A stretch of DNA of 20,568 nt, taken from positions 1 through 20,568 of the forward strand of contig CAZFKU010000023.1 of the NCBI GenBank assembly GCA_964518835.1, read 5' to 3'. A program made the translations under genes and the position numbers. Shown piece after piece: positions 14,663 to 20,568 of the stretch. This DNA is from AB-629-J13 sp964518835 (lineage in GTDB: Bacteria > Fidelibacterota > Marinisomatia > Marinisomatales > AB-629-J13). Each line of letters starts with the position of its first letter. The first letter of the stretch is position 1. The notes under the pieces are model-generated. The model was not told the DNA's origin, ran no database searches, and saw only the letters and a list, made by a program, of their open reading frames with translations.

Positions 14663-15291
14663 GATTCAATCAGTTTCCTTTTTAATGAAAGATTTTTCTC
14701 AATTAAAAAATATATTGAAAATACACAGGTACACAGGATAAAAGCGATAATAACATCTGCTGTGTAGTGAAGGCGGGCAGCAATAATCATAAAAAATGTG
14801 ATCAATGAAAAAGTTGTAATACAGACCTTTTCGATAGTATAAGAAGACTTTACAATTGTAAACAATGTGAATAATGTTAAATGGAATGTATGTGCAGAAA
14901 ACATATAATCAATGCAGGTGGATTGGGTGTATAACACAAAGAAAATCCATGGTGCATCTTCACTGGAAGGATAACAATCGGACGCTGCCGGAGGTACCAT
15001 AGTCATGGGAAAGGTAAACAGTCTAAGAATAAATAATATTCCGGCTAAAAGAAAAAATGATTTGAGTAAATCTTGATTTTTTCTCCAGCGAACCAGAAAA
15101 TAAAGGAAAATAGAGAAAAACAGGAAATCCGGAAATAGTGTGGATATTTCCGGAAGAATATAATGTCCGTAATCGAACAATTTTGGATGATACACGGAAG
15201 GTGAAACAAAATTATAAGCGATAAAATTGTTCAGGTAACCAAATGCGATATACGGGATTATAAAATACCATAACGGTGATTTTTCCAACAT
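14659..15291 (-). CDS. Sphingomyelin-synthase-like PAP2_C integral membrane phosphotransferase
   Basis: This 210-residue protein has about six hydrophobic helices. Its motifs match the C-terminal PAP2 superfamily branch containing sphingomyelin synthases. LRLFTFPMTMVPP (89-101) followed by an acidic, Cys-containing loop resembles the D2 region. TCIDYMFSAHT (125-135) resembles D3 (C-G-D-x3-S-G-H-T), with Ala for Gly. ARLHYTADVIIAF (172-184) matches D4 (H-Y-T-x-D). The predicted catalytic triad is His134, His175 and Asp179. In animals such enzymes move a phospho-headgroup from phospholipid to ceramide. Here the acceptor is unknown; a lipid-phosphate phosphatase or headgroup transferase is equally possible. 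It sits 14 bases after PNP, with GAGG overlapping the PNP stop, and overlaps the M20D start. No sphingolipid-synthesis gene is in the window. Family call fairly good, reaction unknown. Confidence 0.75.
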   Translation of the reverse strand: MLEKSPLWYFIIPYIAFGYLNNFIAYNFVSPSVYHPKLFDYGHYILPEISTLFPDFLFFSIFLYFLVRWRKNQDLLKSFFLLAGILFILRLFTFPMTMVPPAASDCYPSSEDAPWIFFVLYTQSTCIDYMFSAHTFHLTLFTLFTIVKSSYTIEKVCITTFSLITFFMIIAARLHYTADVIIAFILCTCVFSIYFLIEKNLSLKRKLIES

Positions 15292-15305
15292 GAATTATTT
15301 ATTCC

Positions 15306-16094
15306 TCAATCCTCAATATTCTTGATCACTATCTTCAATAATTTAATGAAATCACCTTTAGTTTTTTCCGCAGTCTCCAAAACTTCTTCATGATTCAGCG
15401 GAGTGTCAGACATTCCTGCAGCATAGTTTGTAGCGCAGGAAATTCCCAGAACATTCATGCCTAATTTTTTTGCTTCAATTATTTCAGGAACTGTACTCAT
15501 TCCAACAACATCTCCCCCTAAAGATCGAAAATATGAAATTTCCGCAGGTGTCTCATACATCGGTCCTAATGTCCAACAATAGATTCCTTCCTTTAAATGA
15601 ATATCATCAGCAGAAGCATTTTCACTGACATGTTTCAGATTGGGATTAAAATTTTGTTCAATTGAAACAATTTTTGGATCTTTTGGATTTTCTCTGAATG
15701 TACAATCCATATATCCTTTAATTAAAACCAAACTCCCTGGATTAATAGAAGTTCGCATAGAACCGGAGGAATTAGTAAGAATGACTGTTTTTACATTTAA
15801 TTGATGAAATAATTTGATAGGTAGAACAACCGTATCCCACTTATATCCTTCATAAAAATGAAATCTTCCTTTGGCCGCCAAAATAGGTTGTCCTGATAAT
15901 TTCCCAGAAACAAATTCGCCAGCATGACCGGGAACTGTGGAAATTGGATATCCGGCGATTTTATCATATGCAATCAGCTTTTTCTCTTCCAATTGATCGG
16001 CGAACTCACCCAGTCCCGAACCCAGGACAATAGCAGTTCCACCATCAAACCCTGTGGCATTTATAACTGTTTCCACCATGTTATGGTACTTCAA
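15306..16094 (-). CDS. Purine nucleoside phosphorylase (trimeric PNP-I type)
   Basis: PNP splits inosine and guanosine with phosphate into base and ribose-1-phosphate for purine salvage. From the TTG at 16094 the product has 262 residues. Motifs: AIVLGSGLG (21-29, phosphate loop), TVPGHAGEF (53-61), the RFHFYEGY segment (77-84, phosphate-binding His), TNSSGSM (107-113), YETPAE (180-185, Glu contacting the purine), VVGMSTVPE (196-204) and ISCATNYAAG (218-227). The Asn in ATN fits preference for 6-oxopurines over methylthioadenosine. The start matters: TTG at 16094 overlaps the rlmN stop as TTGA and has AGGAG 7 bases upstream. The ATG five codons later (16079) lacks this, and a longer frame to 16160 only re-reads rlmN. 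Gene order implies co-transcription with rlmN. Confidence 0.92.
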   Translation of the reverse strand: MKYHNMVETVINATGFDGGTAIVLGSGLGEFADQLEEKKLIAYDKIAGYPISTVPGHAGEFVSGKLSGQPILAAKGRFHFYEGYKWDTVVLPIKLFHQLNVKTVILTNSSGSMRTSINPGSLVLIKGYMDCTFRENPKDPKIVSIEQNFNPNLKHVSENASADDIHLKEGIYCWTLGPMYETPAEISYFRSLGGDVVGMSTVPEIIEAKKLGMNVLGISCATNYAAGMSDTPLNHEEVLETAEKTKGDFIKLLKIVIKNIED

Positions 16095-17143
16095 ATTTCT
16101 GCTCCTTTTGTTACAGCCAATTGTCCGCATCCTGCATTGATACCTGTTCCATGACTCCATCTAACTGTGACAGTGAACGAAGCAGAATTTAATTCCCTCA
16201 GGAATTGAGTGATTCGATTTTGATCGGGACGATTATAGGAGTCATCAATAGAATTATAAGGTATAACATTTACTTTGCATGGTACATCTGTTAAAAGACT
16301 TTTGAGTCTTTGGGCATCTTTTATTGAATCTGTTTCATTTTCGATTAAAACATACTCAAATGTGATCAGAGATTTAGATTTCTTGTAATAATATAGGGAT
16401 GCTGAAATTAGGTCACTTAAATTATGTTTTTTATTGATTGGCATAATTTCAGATCGATTTTTATCAAGGGTTCCATTAAGACTGATAGCCAATTTAAATT
16501 TCCATCCTTCATCTGCATAACGAATTATTTTGGGGACGATCCCTGCAGTGGATATGGTAATTTTCCCTTTACCTAAATTTATACCGTCCGGGTGATTCAG
16601 CAATTCTGCTGAAGAAAGAACTCGTTCATAATTTAAAAACGGTTCACCCATTCCCATAAATACTACATTAGTAATACGTTTTTTTGAACTCGATTGTAGA
16701 ATTAAAAATTGATCTATTATTTCTCCTACTGACAGATTTTTTTGAAATCCCATTTTTGCTGTAGCACAAAATGTACACCCCAAGGCACATCCTACTTGTG
16801 TTGAAAGACAGACAGTAATTCGCTCACCATCTTCCATTAATACAGATTCAATTTTCCCACCGGTTGGTATTTTGAACAAGAATTTCCTTGTTTTGCGGGA
16901 TGGGGAAGTTTCCGATTTTACTAAGTCGAGGGAAGGTATTTTGAATTTTTGTGTTAACTCATCCCGGAGTTTTTTCGGTACGTTAGCCATCTCCCGAATT
17001 TCTCTTTTTCTTTTGGCATAAATCCAGTGAAAAAGTTGCCGGCCTCGAAATTCAGGTTCATAATGATCTGTACACATTTGTTCAAGTTCCAATTTTGTCA
17101 TCCCCGTTAGAGGAACTTTTTCCTTTATTAACTCGTTATTCAT
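16091..17143 (-). CDS. rlmN: 23S rRNA/tRNA adenine-C2 methyltransferase RlmN (radical SAM)
   Basis: RlmN methylates C2 of A2503 in 23S rRNA and A37 of some tRNAs by a radical SAM mechanism through a cysteine-bound methyl intermediate. From the ATG at 17143 the product has 350 residues. It shows the N-terminal FRGRQLFHWIY segment (32-42), VCLSTQVGC (Cys112), the 4Fe-4S motif CALGCTFC (Cys119, Cys123, Cys126), VVFMGMGEPFLNY, ISTAGIVPKI, LAISLNG and the C-terminal GTGINAGCGQLA with Cys339 as the methyl-carrying cysteine. All needed cysteines are present. A TTG five codons upstream (17158) is an alternative start; ATG is preferred although its AGG is only 4 bases away. It leads a four-gene operon and is divergent from moxR across about 115 bases. 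Confidence 0.96.
   Translation of the reverse strand: MNNELIKEKVPLTGMTKLELEQMCTDHYEPEFRGRQLFHWIYAKRKREIREMANVPKKLRDELTQKFKIPSLDLVKSETSPSRKTRKFLFKIPTGGKIESVLMEDGERITVCLSTQVGCALGCTFCATAKMGFQKNLSVGEIIDQFLILQSSSKKRITNVVFMGMGEPFLNYERVLSSAELLNHPDGINLGKGKITISTAGIVPKIIRYADEGWKFKLAISLNGTLDKNRSEIMPINKKHNLSDLISASLYYYKKSKSLITFEYVLIENETDSIKDAQRLKSLLTDVPCKVNVIPYNSIDDSYNRPDQNRITQFLRELNSASFTVTVRWSHGTGINAGCGQLAVTKGAEI
16092..16106 (-). promoter_or_regulatory. Ribosome binding site and TTGA stop-start junction of rlmN and PNP
   Basis: On the minus strand AGGAG (16106-16102) is followed by 7 bases and TTG (16094-16092), which shares two bases with the rlmN TGA stop (16093-16091). The Shine-Dalgarno sequence lies inside the last codons of rlmN. 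This ideal spacing favours TTG over the downstream ATG at 16079 and implies translational coupling of PNP to rlmN. Confidence 0.65.
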
Positions 17144-17188
17144 GCAACCTAATTTCAAACATTATCCGCAGTGAACAAAACAATAAAA

Positions 17189-17220
17189 TTGCCTGAGCCT
17201 TGCAAGGATAGTAAGTTTTG
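17189..17220 (+). promoter_or_regulatory. Candidate promoter for the moxR-DUF58 pair
   Basis: In the divergent rlmN-moxR gap, TTGCCT (17189-17194) is followed after 17 bases by TAAGTTTTG (17212-17220). The first box matches TTGACA at four of six positions. The second is a weak TATAAT match but resembles the Bacteroidetes-type -7 element TAnnTTTG with one extra base. The spacer contains a perfect 10-base palindrome, CCTTGCAAGG (17198-17207), which could be an operator or chance. Transcription would start near 17225, about 35 bases before the moxR ATG. On the other strand TAATGTTTG lies before rlmN in a similar form. Confidence 0.3.
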
Positions 17221-17258
17221 CCCTTTAATCAAAGCTCAAAAGGAGAACTGAGAACAAA

Positions 17259-18263
17259 ATGGACCCACAGACGAAAGATATCGAATTACTGGAAAACCTG
17301 CATGAGTCAAGAGACAGGTTTCTGAATGAGATCGGTAAAACAATTATCGGACAAACCGAAGTTTTACATCATATTCTCATTGCGCTGTTTTGTAAAGGAC
17401 ACACCCTCATTGTTGGAGTTCCCGGATTAGCAAAAACATTGATGATCAAAACAATGTCTGAACTGCTGGAATTGCATTTCAGCCGAATCCAATTTACACC
17501 GGACCTGATGCCCAGTGACATCACCGGAACTGAGATAATTGAGGAAGATCATTCCACCGGAAAAAGGGAATTCAGGTTTTTCAAAGGACCGGTCTTTGGA
17601 AATATCATTCTGGCAGATGAGATAAACCGAACTCCTCCAAAAACACAGGCAGCTCTTTTGGAAGCTATGCAGGAACATAAAGTAACAACATCCGGAACGA
17701 CCTACACTTTGGAAGAACCGTTTTTTGTATTAGCCACACAAAACCCCATCGAACAGGAAGGAACCTACCCACTGCCGGAAGCACAGCTAGACCGTTTCAT
17801 GTTTAATCTTAAAATTGATTACCCGTCCAATGAAGAAGAGATAAAAATCGTTCAATCTACAACAGGGGATGTTGAAATGGACACTAACCCAATCCTTTCC
17901 AGAAATGATCTTCTATCCTTTCAAAATCTGGTTCGACGGGTTCCGGTTGCAGAAAACGTAGTATCTTATGCCGTAAATCTTGTTGCTTCTACACGTCCCG
18001 GTTCCGGAAATGCTCCTGACTTTATCAAAGAGTGGATTGACTGGGGTGCCGGTCCAAGAGCATCTCAATATTTAATTTTGGGAGCAAAAGCAAAAGCAGC
18101 ATTGGACGGAAGACCTTCCCCGGATATTTCTGACATTAAGGAAATGATCCTACCGGTTCTCCGGCATAGAATTCTCCCTAATTTTAATGCAGAAGCGGAA
18201 GGTGTATCGACTGATGATATACTGCTAAAACTGTTGGACTCAGGCGATCAACTTTATTCTTAA
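17259..18263 (+). CDS. MoxR-family AAA+ ATPase
   Basis: MoxR ATPases are cytoplasmic AAA+ chaperones that work with DUF58/von Willebrand A partners, often in metal-centre insertion or envelope stress. The 334-residue protein has Walker A GVPGLAKT (53-60), the FTPDLMPSDITG segment (79-90), Walker B IILADEINR (116-124), sensor 1 ATQNP (159-163), GTYPLPEAQLDRF (168-180) and a C-terminal lid domain with AGPRASQ. Length is normal. AGGAG at 17241-17245 precedes the ATG by 13 bases, with a weaker GAGAA nearer. It is followed after 21 bases by the DUF58 gene, the standard pairing. Annotators may label it 'ATPase RavA-like/AAA_3'; the substrate complex cannot be told. Confidence 0.95.
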   Translation: MDPQTKDIELLENLHESRDRFLNEIGKTIIGQTEVLHHILIALFCKGHTLIVGVPGLAKTLMIKTMSELLELHFSRIQFTPDLMPSDITGTEIIEEDHSTGKREFRFFKGPVFGNIILADEINRTPPKTQAALLEAMQEHKVTTSGTTYTLEEPFFVLATQNPIEQEGTYPLPEAQLDRFMFNLKIDYPSNEEEIKIVQSTTGDVEMDTNPILSRNDLLSFQNLVRRVPVAENVVSYAVNLVASTRPGSGNAPDFIKEWIDWGAGPRASQYLILGAKAKAALDGRPSPDISDIKEMILPVLRHRILPNFNAEAEGVSTDDILLKLLDSGDQLYS

Positions 18264-18284
18264 ATATTCTTAACTATTTAATTT

Positions 18285-19181
18285 ATGAGTCTGGATAAGA
18301 GAAAATATCTTCAGCCGGAAACAGTAGCTAAATTACGAAATATGGCATTACGTGCCCGGTTGGTAGTGGAAGGATATATTATCGGAATGCATAAAAGTCC
18401 TTATCACGGTTTCAGTGTAGAATTTGCAGAACACCGAGCCTACGGTCCGGGAGATGAAATTCGTCACATTGACTGGAAATTGTACGGAAAAACAGACCGT
18501 TATTATACAAAACGTTATGAAGAGGAAACCAATCTTCATTCCCATATTCTTCTCGATATCAGCAATTCAATGAATTTTTCCAGCGGAAAATTGACGAAAC
18601 TGGAATATGGGAGTTACCTCACTGCAGCTCTTTCCTACCTGATGTTGAACCAGCAGGATGGTGTCGGTTTGGGTTTATTCCATCATAAACTTGCATCCCT
18701 TCTTCCTCCCCGTTCTACACAAAGTCATTTAAATTCTGTTTTCTCCCAGCTTGAAAATATCACTCCCGGACAAGACACAAATCTCGGTTCCGTCCTCCAC
18801 GAAATGGCTGAACGCATTAAAAAGCGTGGGTTGACCATTATCATTTCAGATCTGATGGATGATATGGAATTGATTATGAACGGATTAAAACATTTTAGAC
18901 ATCAAAAACAGGAAATGATTGTTTTTCATATTCTGGATAGGGAAGAAATGGAATTTTCGTTTAATTCCCGTACCCGGTTTAAAGATATGGAAACCGGTGA
19001 GATGATCACAACTGAGCCGTGGCAAATACGGGAAGCATATAAAACACTAATGAAAACCTATCAGGACCGCTACCGAAAGCAATGTGGACTTCGGCGGATA
19101 GATTATGTTCCGCTTTTCACGGATCTGGATCTGGATTATGCGTTAAATGAGTATTTACGAAAACGGATTAAATTGGGTTAA
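18285..19181 (+). CDS. DUF58 domain protein (von Willebrand A-like), partner of MoxR
   Basis: This 298-residue protein is predicted soluble, with no signal peptide or membrane helix. It carries the DUF58 signature YGPGDEIRHIDWKLYGKTDR (53-72) and then a von Willebrand A-like fold whose metal-site motif DISNS (91-95) fits DxSxS. Another strand with ISDLMDD follows near residue 187. MoxR-DUF58 pairs commonly head operons with BatA/BatB-type vWA membrane proteins, but here no such gene follows; the next gene is on the opposite strand. It starts with ATG 21 bases after moxR with no clear Shine-Dalgarno, and its 3' end enters a hairpin shared with the convergent TPR gene. The role is inferred from context only. 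Confidence 0.92.
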   Translation: MSLDKRKYLQPETVAKLRNMALRARLVVEGYIIGMHKSPYHGFSVEFAEHRAYGPGDEIRHIDWKLYGKTDRYYTKRYEEETNLHSHILLDISNSMNFSSGKLTKLEYGSYLTAALSYLMLNQQDGVGLGLFHHKLASLLPPRSTQSHLNSVFSQLENITPGQDTNLGSVLHEMAERIKKRGLTIIISDLMDDMELIMNGLKHFRHQKQEMIVFHILDREEMEFSFNSRTRFKDMETGEMITTEPWQIREAYKTLMKTYQDRYRKQCGLRRIDYVPLFTDLDLDYALNEYLRKRIKLG

Positions 19182-19215
19182 GTAATTTGTACTGATTTAT
19201 GACCCAACCCGTTTT
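19160..19215. terminator. Shared bidirectional hairpin between the DUF58 and TPR genes
   Basis: The two convergent genes are only 15 bases apart, and a two-part inverted repeat spans their ends. The inner arms are TTGGGT (19173-19178) and ACCCAA (19202-19207), extendable by two pairs. The outer arms are AAAACGG (19160-19166) and CCGTTTT (19209-19215). The outer arms end in T-runs on both strands (TTTT in either reading), so the structure could stop transcription from both sides. The loop of about 19 bases is long for a classic terminator and the arms lie inside the last codons of both genes. Confidence 0.5.
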
Positions 19216-20273
19216 GATTTATTGAAATAATATTCTGCTTCATCCTTTTTCCCCTGTTTCAGAAGGATTCGTGCCATTCCCTTATAATGATCCGGATTAT
19301 TCGGTTCTAAAAAAATCAACTCCCGGTAAAATTTTTCTGATCGTGACCATTTTTCCGCAGTTTCAAAAGTCTGAGCCATCCCCACCAATGCTTCAACATC
19401 ATCCGGATTCATATCATAAGCCATCATAAAATTATCCTCGGCATCCGTGAAGCTGCCAACCTGCATATACAAAACACCAAGATTAAAATGTAAATCTGCT
19501 TTTACTTTTCTGTCCATTTCATTTTTTATGGCGGCTTGATAAGTTTCAATTGATTTTTCTTTCTCACCCAAATCATAGTACGATTGGGCAAGGTGGCGGA
19601 TTGCACCACTGTTTGTTGGATCTATCTCGACCGCTTTCTTAAAATATCTGAACGCACCTTCTTTGTCATCCAAAGTTGTAAAGATCTGCCCGGCAGTAAA
19701 ATTTGCATCAAAATCTCCTGGAGACAACATAGCAGCTTTGGCAGCATAATCTTTGGCCAAGTCACTGTTCCCGGATTCATAGTAGCAAGTGGCAAGGATT
19801 GGATACGTCTGAGATTCTCCGGGATTGATGTGCATTGCTTCCTTAAATGATGCAATTGCTTTCTCAAGAGTCGCTTTTCTTTCATCCCCGGACAGCTTCT
19901 TAAACTGATTAAATTCATTCACACCAATATTAAAACTATTTGCCCAATATTGACTCCTTGACTGTTCCACATATTGTTTAACCGTGCCCCCTTCTAATAT
20001 GACCTTTCCCTCATTTAAATTCATTGCAAGATCAAACATCTCATTCATTTTACCCCACTCTTTTCCTTTAGCATAGATCAATTTCCCCAGTAAATAAGGG
20101 ATTTCGGGATTATCCGGTTCTACCGCCAACGCTTTTATTAAGAATTCCTCAGCTTTTTCCCAATTCTCCTGCTGGATGTAGAGCCGTGCAGAGGTTAACT
20201 CTTCACTGGCGCATCCCAGGAAACCCAGATAAAAAATGGTTAAAAATAAATATAATTTGGACTTTGAAAACAT
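19197..20273 (-). CDS. TPR-repeat lipoprotein
   Basis: From the ATG at 20273 this is a 358-residue protein with a basic N-terminus, a hydrophobic helix (about 7-19) and a lipobox-like FLGC with Cys21 as the probable lipid-attachment site, so it should be membrane-anchored and face the periplasm. The Phe at -3 is unusual for a lipobox. The rest is tetratricopeptide repeats: one near 23-56, and a nearly continuous series from about 135 to 356, with the usual A-x-x-x-x-x-x-A-x-x-x-x-P pattern (for example FKKAVEIDPT at 211-220). Such proteins are scaffolds; no enzyme domain is seen. GAGG lies 6 bases before the ATG (20283-20280), which decides against a TTG four codons upstream. It follows the sugar-kinase gene by 47 bases. 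Confidence 0.85.
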   Translation of the reverse strand: MFSKSKLYLFLTIFYLGFLGCASEELTSARLYIQQENWEKAEEFLIKALAVEPDNPEIPYLLGKLIYAKGKEWGKMNEMFDLAMNLNEGKVILEGGTVKQYVEQSRSQYWANSFNIGVNEFNQFKKLSGDERKATLEKAIASFKEAMHINPGESQTYPILATCYYESGNSDLAKDYAAKAAMLSPGDFDANFTAGQIFTTLDDKEGAFRYFKKAVEIDPTNSGAIRHLAQSYYDLGEKEKSIETYQAAIKNEMDRKVKADLHFNLGVLYMQVGSFTDAEDNFMMAYDMNPDDVEALVGMAQTFETAEKWSRSEKFYRELIFLEPNNPDHYKGMARILLKQGKKDEAEYYFNKSKRVGS

Positions 20274-20320
20274 TTTATACCTCAAATAATACTGAAAATT
20301 AGTTGTGAAGAGTCGTTAAT

Positions 20321-20568
20321 TCAAGAACTAACCGAGTCTTCAATTATTTTTTGCCTGTATTGTAATTCTTCATTTTTCAGGGATAACAATGCCCTGACGC
20401 CAAAATCCTCAACGCATACTGATGCTAAAGCCGAACCCAGAATCAGTGAATCTTCATCATTCAATCCTGAAGATAAACCGGCTATGTAACCTCCTCCGAA
20501 AACATCTCCGGCACCGGTTGCATCAACTACATTATTCACGGGAAAGACACCAACTGAAATTACATTTT
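20321..20568 (-). CDS. PfkB-family carbohydrate kinase, C-terminal fragment
   Basis: The frame is open to the right edge of the window, so the 5' part of the gene lies outside; at least 82 codons are visible. The conserved PfkB signature 2 is present: NNVVDATGAGDVFGGGYIAG. Its DATGAGD contains the catalytic aspartate and the anion-hole glycines that stabilise phosphoryl transfer from ATP. Preceding residues ISVGVFPV fit the usual lead-in strand. The end of the protein (a short helix ending EDSVSS) looks natural. The family includes ribokinase, adenosine kinase and fructokinase; the substrate cannot be named from this part. It is upstream of the TPR lipoprotein on the same strand and may be co-transcribed with it. 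Confidence 0.88.
   Translation of the reverse strand, partial: NVISVGVFPVNNVVDATGAGDVFGGGYIAGLSSGLNDEDSLILGSALASVCVEDFGVRALLSLKNEELQYRQKIIEDSVSS

Noticed and set aside
16095..16160. N-terminal extension of the PNP frame to 16160, giving 284 residues.
   Set aside because: The extra residues are an out-of-frame reading of the conserved rlmN C-terminus (GTGINAGCGQLA), and the AGGAG-7-TTG signal at 16094 is a better start.
1..20568. Search for tRNA genes, CRISPR arrays, insertion sequences, integrases, toxin-antitoxin pairs or defence genes.
   Set aside because: None seen by eye. Gaps between genes are all under about 120 bases and the coding frames are housekeeping or salvage genes with similar base composition. 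A tRNAscan or repeat search would be needed to exclude short or degenerate cases.

Overview
This is a low-GC, densely packed housekeeping segment from a Gram-negative (diderm) bacterium. An LptD-type outer-membrane LPS-assembly protein, a TPR protein with a lipobox and a CcmH-like membrane protein show a double membrane. The Bacteroidetes/FCB-like form of LptD, the homodimeric class II GlyRS and the topoisomerase I ending in GxYGPY repeats fit the FCB superphylum, for example an uncultured Marinimicrobia-like lineage. That placement is inference from gene character, not a database result.

Layout. (1) Bases 1-62, minus strand: the first 20 codons of an ABC-transporter ATPase that leaves the window. 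(2) 174-13439, plus strand: rarA, lptD, a small zinc-ribbon protein, hisS, topA, a ccmH-like gene, glyS, a Bax-inhibitor-1/YccA-like membrane protein and gamma-glutamyltransferase. The genes from rarA to hisS, and from topA to the BI-1-like gene, overlap or nearly abut. A 70-base gap precedes topA and a 41-base gap precedes ggt. (3) 17143-13478, minus strand: a tight four-gene operon of rlmN, purine nucleoside phosphorylase, a sphingomyelin-synthase-like PAP2_C membrane enzyme and an M20D amidohydrolase, ending at a hairpin plus T-tract. (4) 17259-19181, plus strand: a MoxR ATPase and DUF58 protein pair. (5) 20568-19197, minus strand: the 3' end of a PfkB-family sugar kinase, then the TPR lipoprotein. 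The DUF58 and TPR genes converge on a shared two-part inverted repeat.

Most of the window is core information processing (replication-fork rescue, topology, tRNA charging, rRNA/tRNA methylation) and envelope building. The salvage enzymes (GGT, M20D, PNP) suggest recycling of peptides, acyl-amino acids and nucleosides. Non-ATG starts are common: TTG for rarA, lptD and probably PNP, GTG for hisS.

No tRNA, rRNA, CRISPR array, insertion sequence, prophage or anti-phage system was found, and no gene-free stretch exceeds 300 bases. I do not see a convincing new multi-gene system. The most unusual item is the sphingomyelin-synthase-like gene inside the rlmN-PNP operon. Next are the CcmH-like protein with a Cys-Cys-Trp motif in place of CxxC, coupled to topA, and the zinc-ribbon protein between lptD and hisS.
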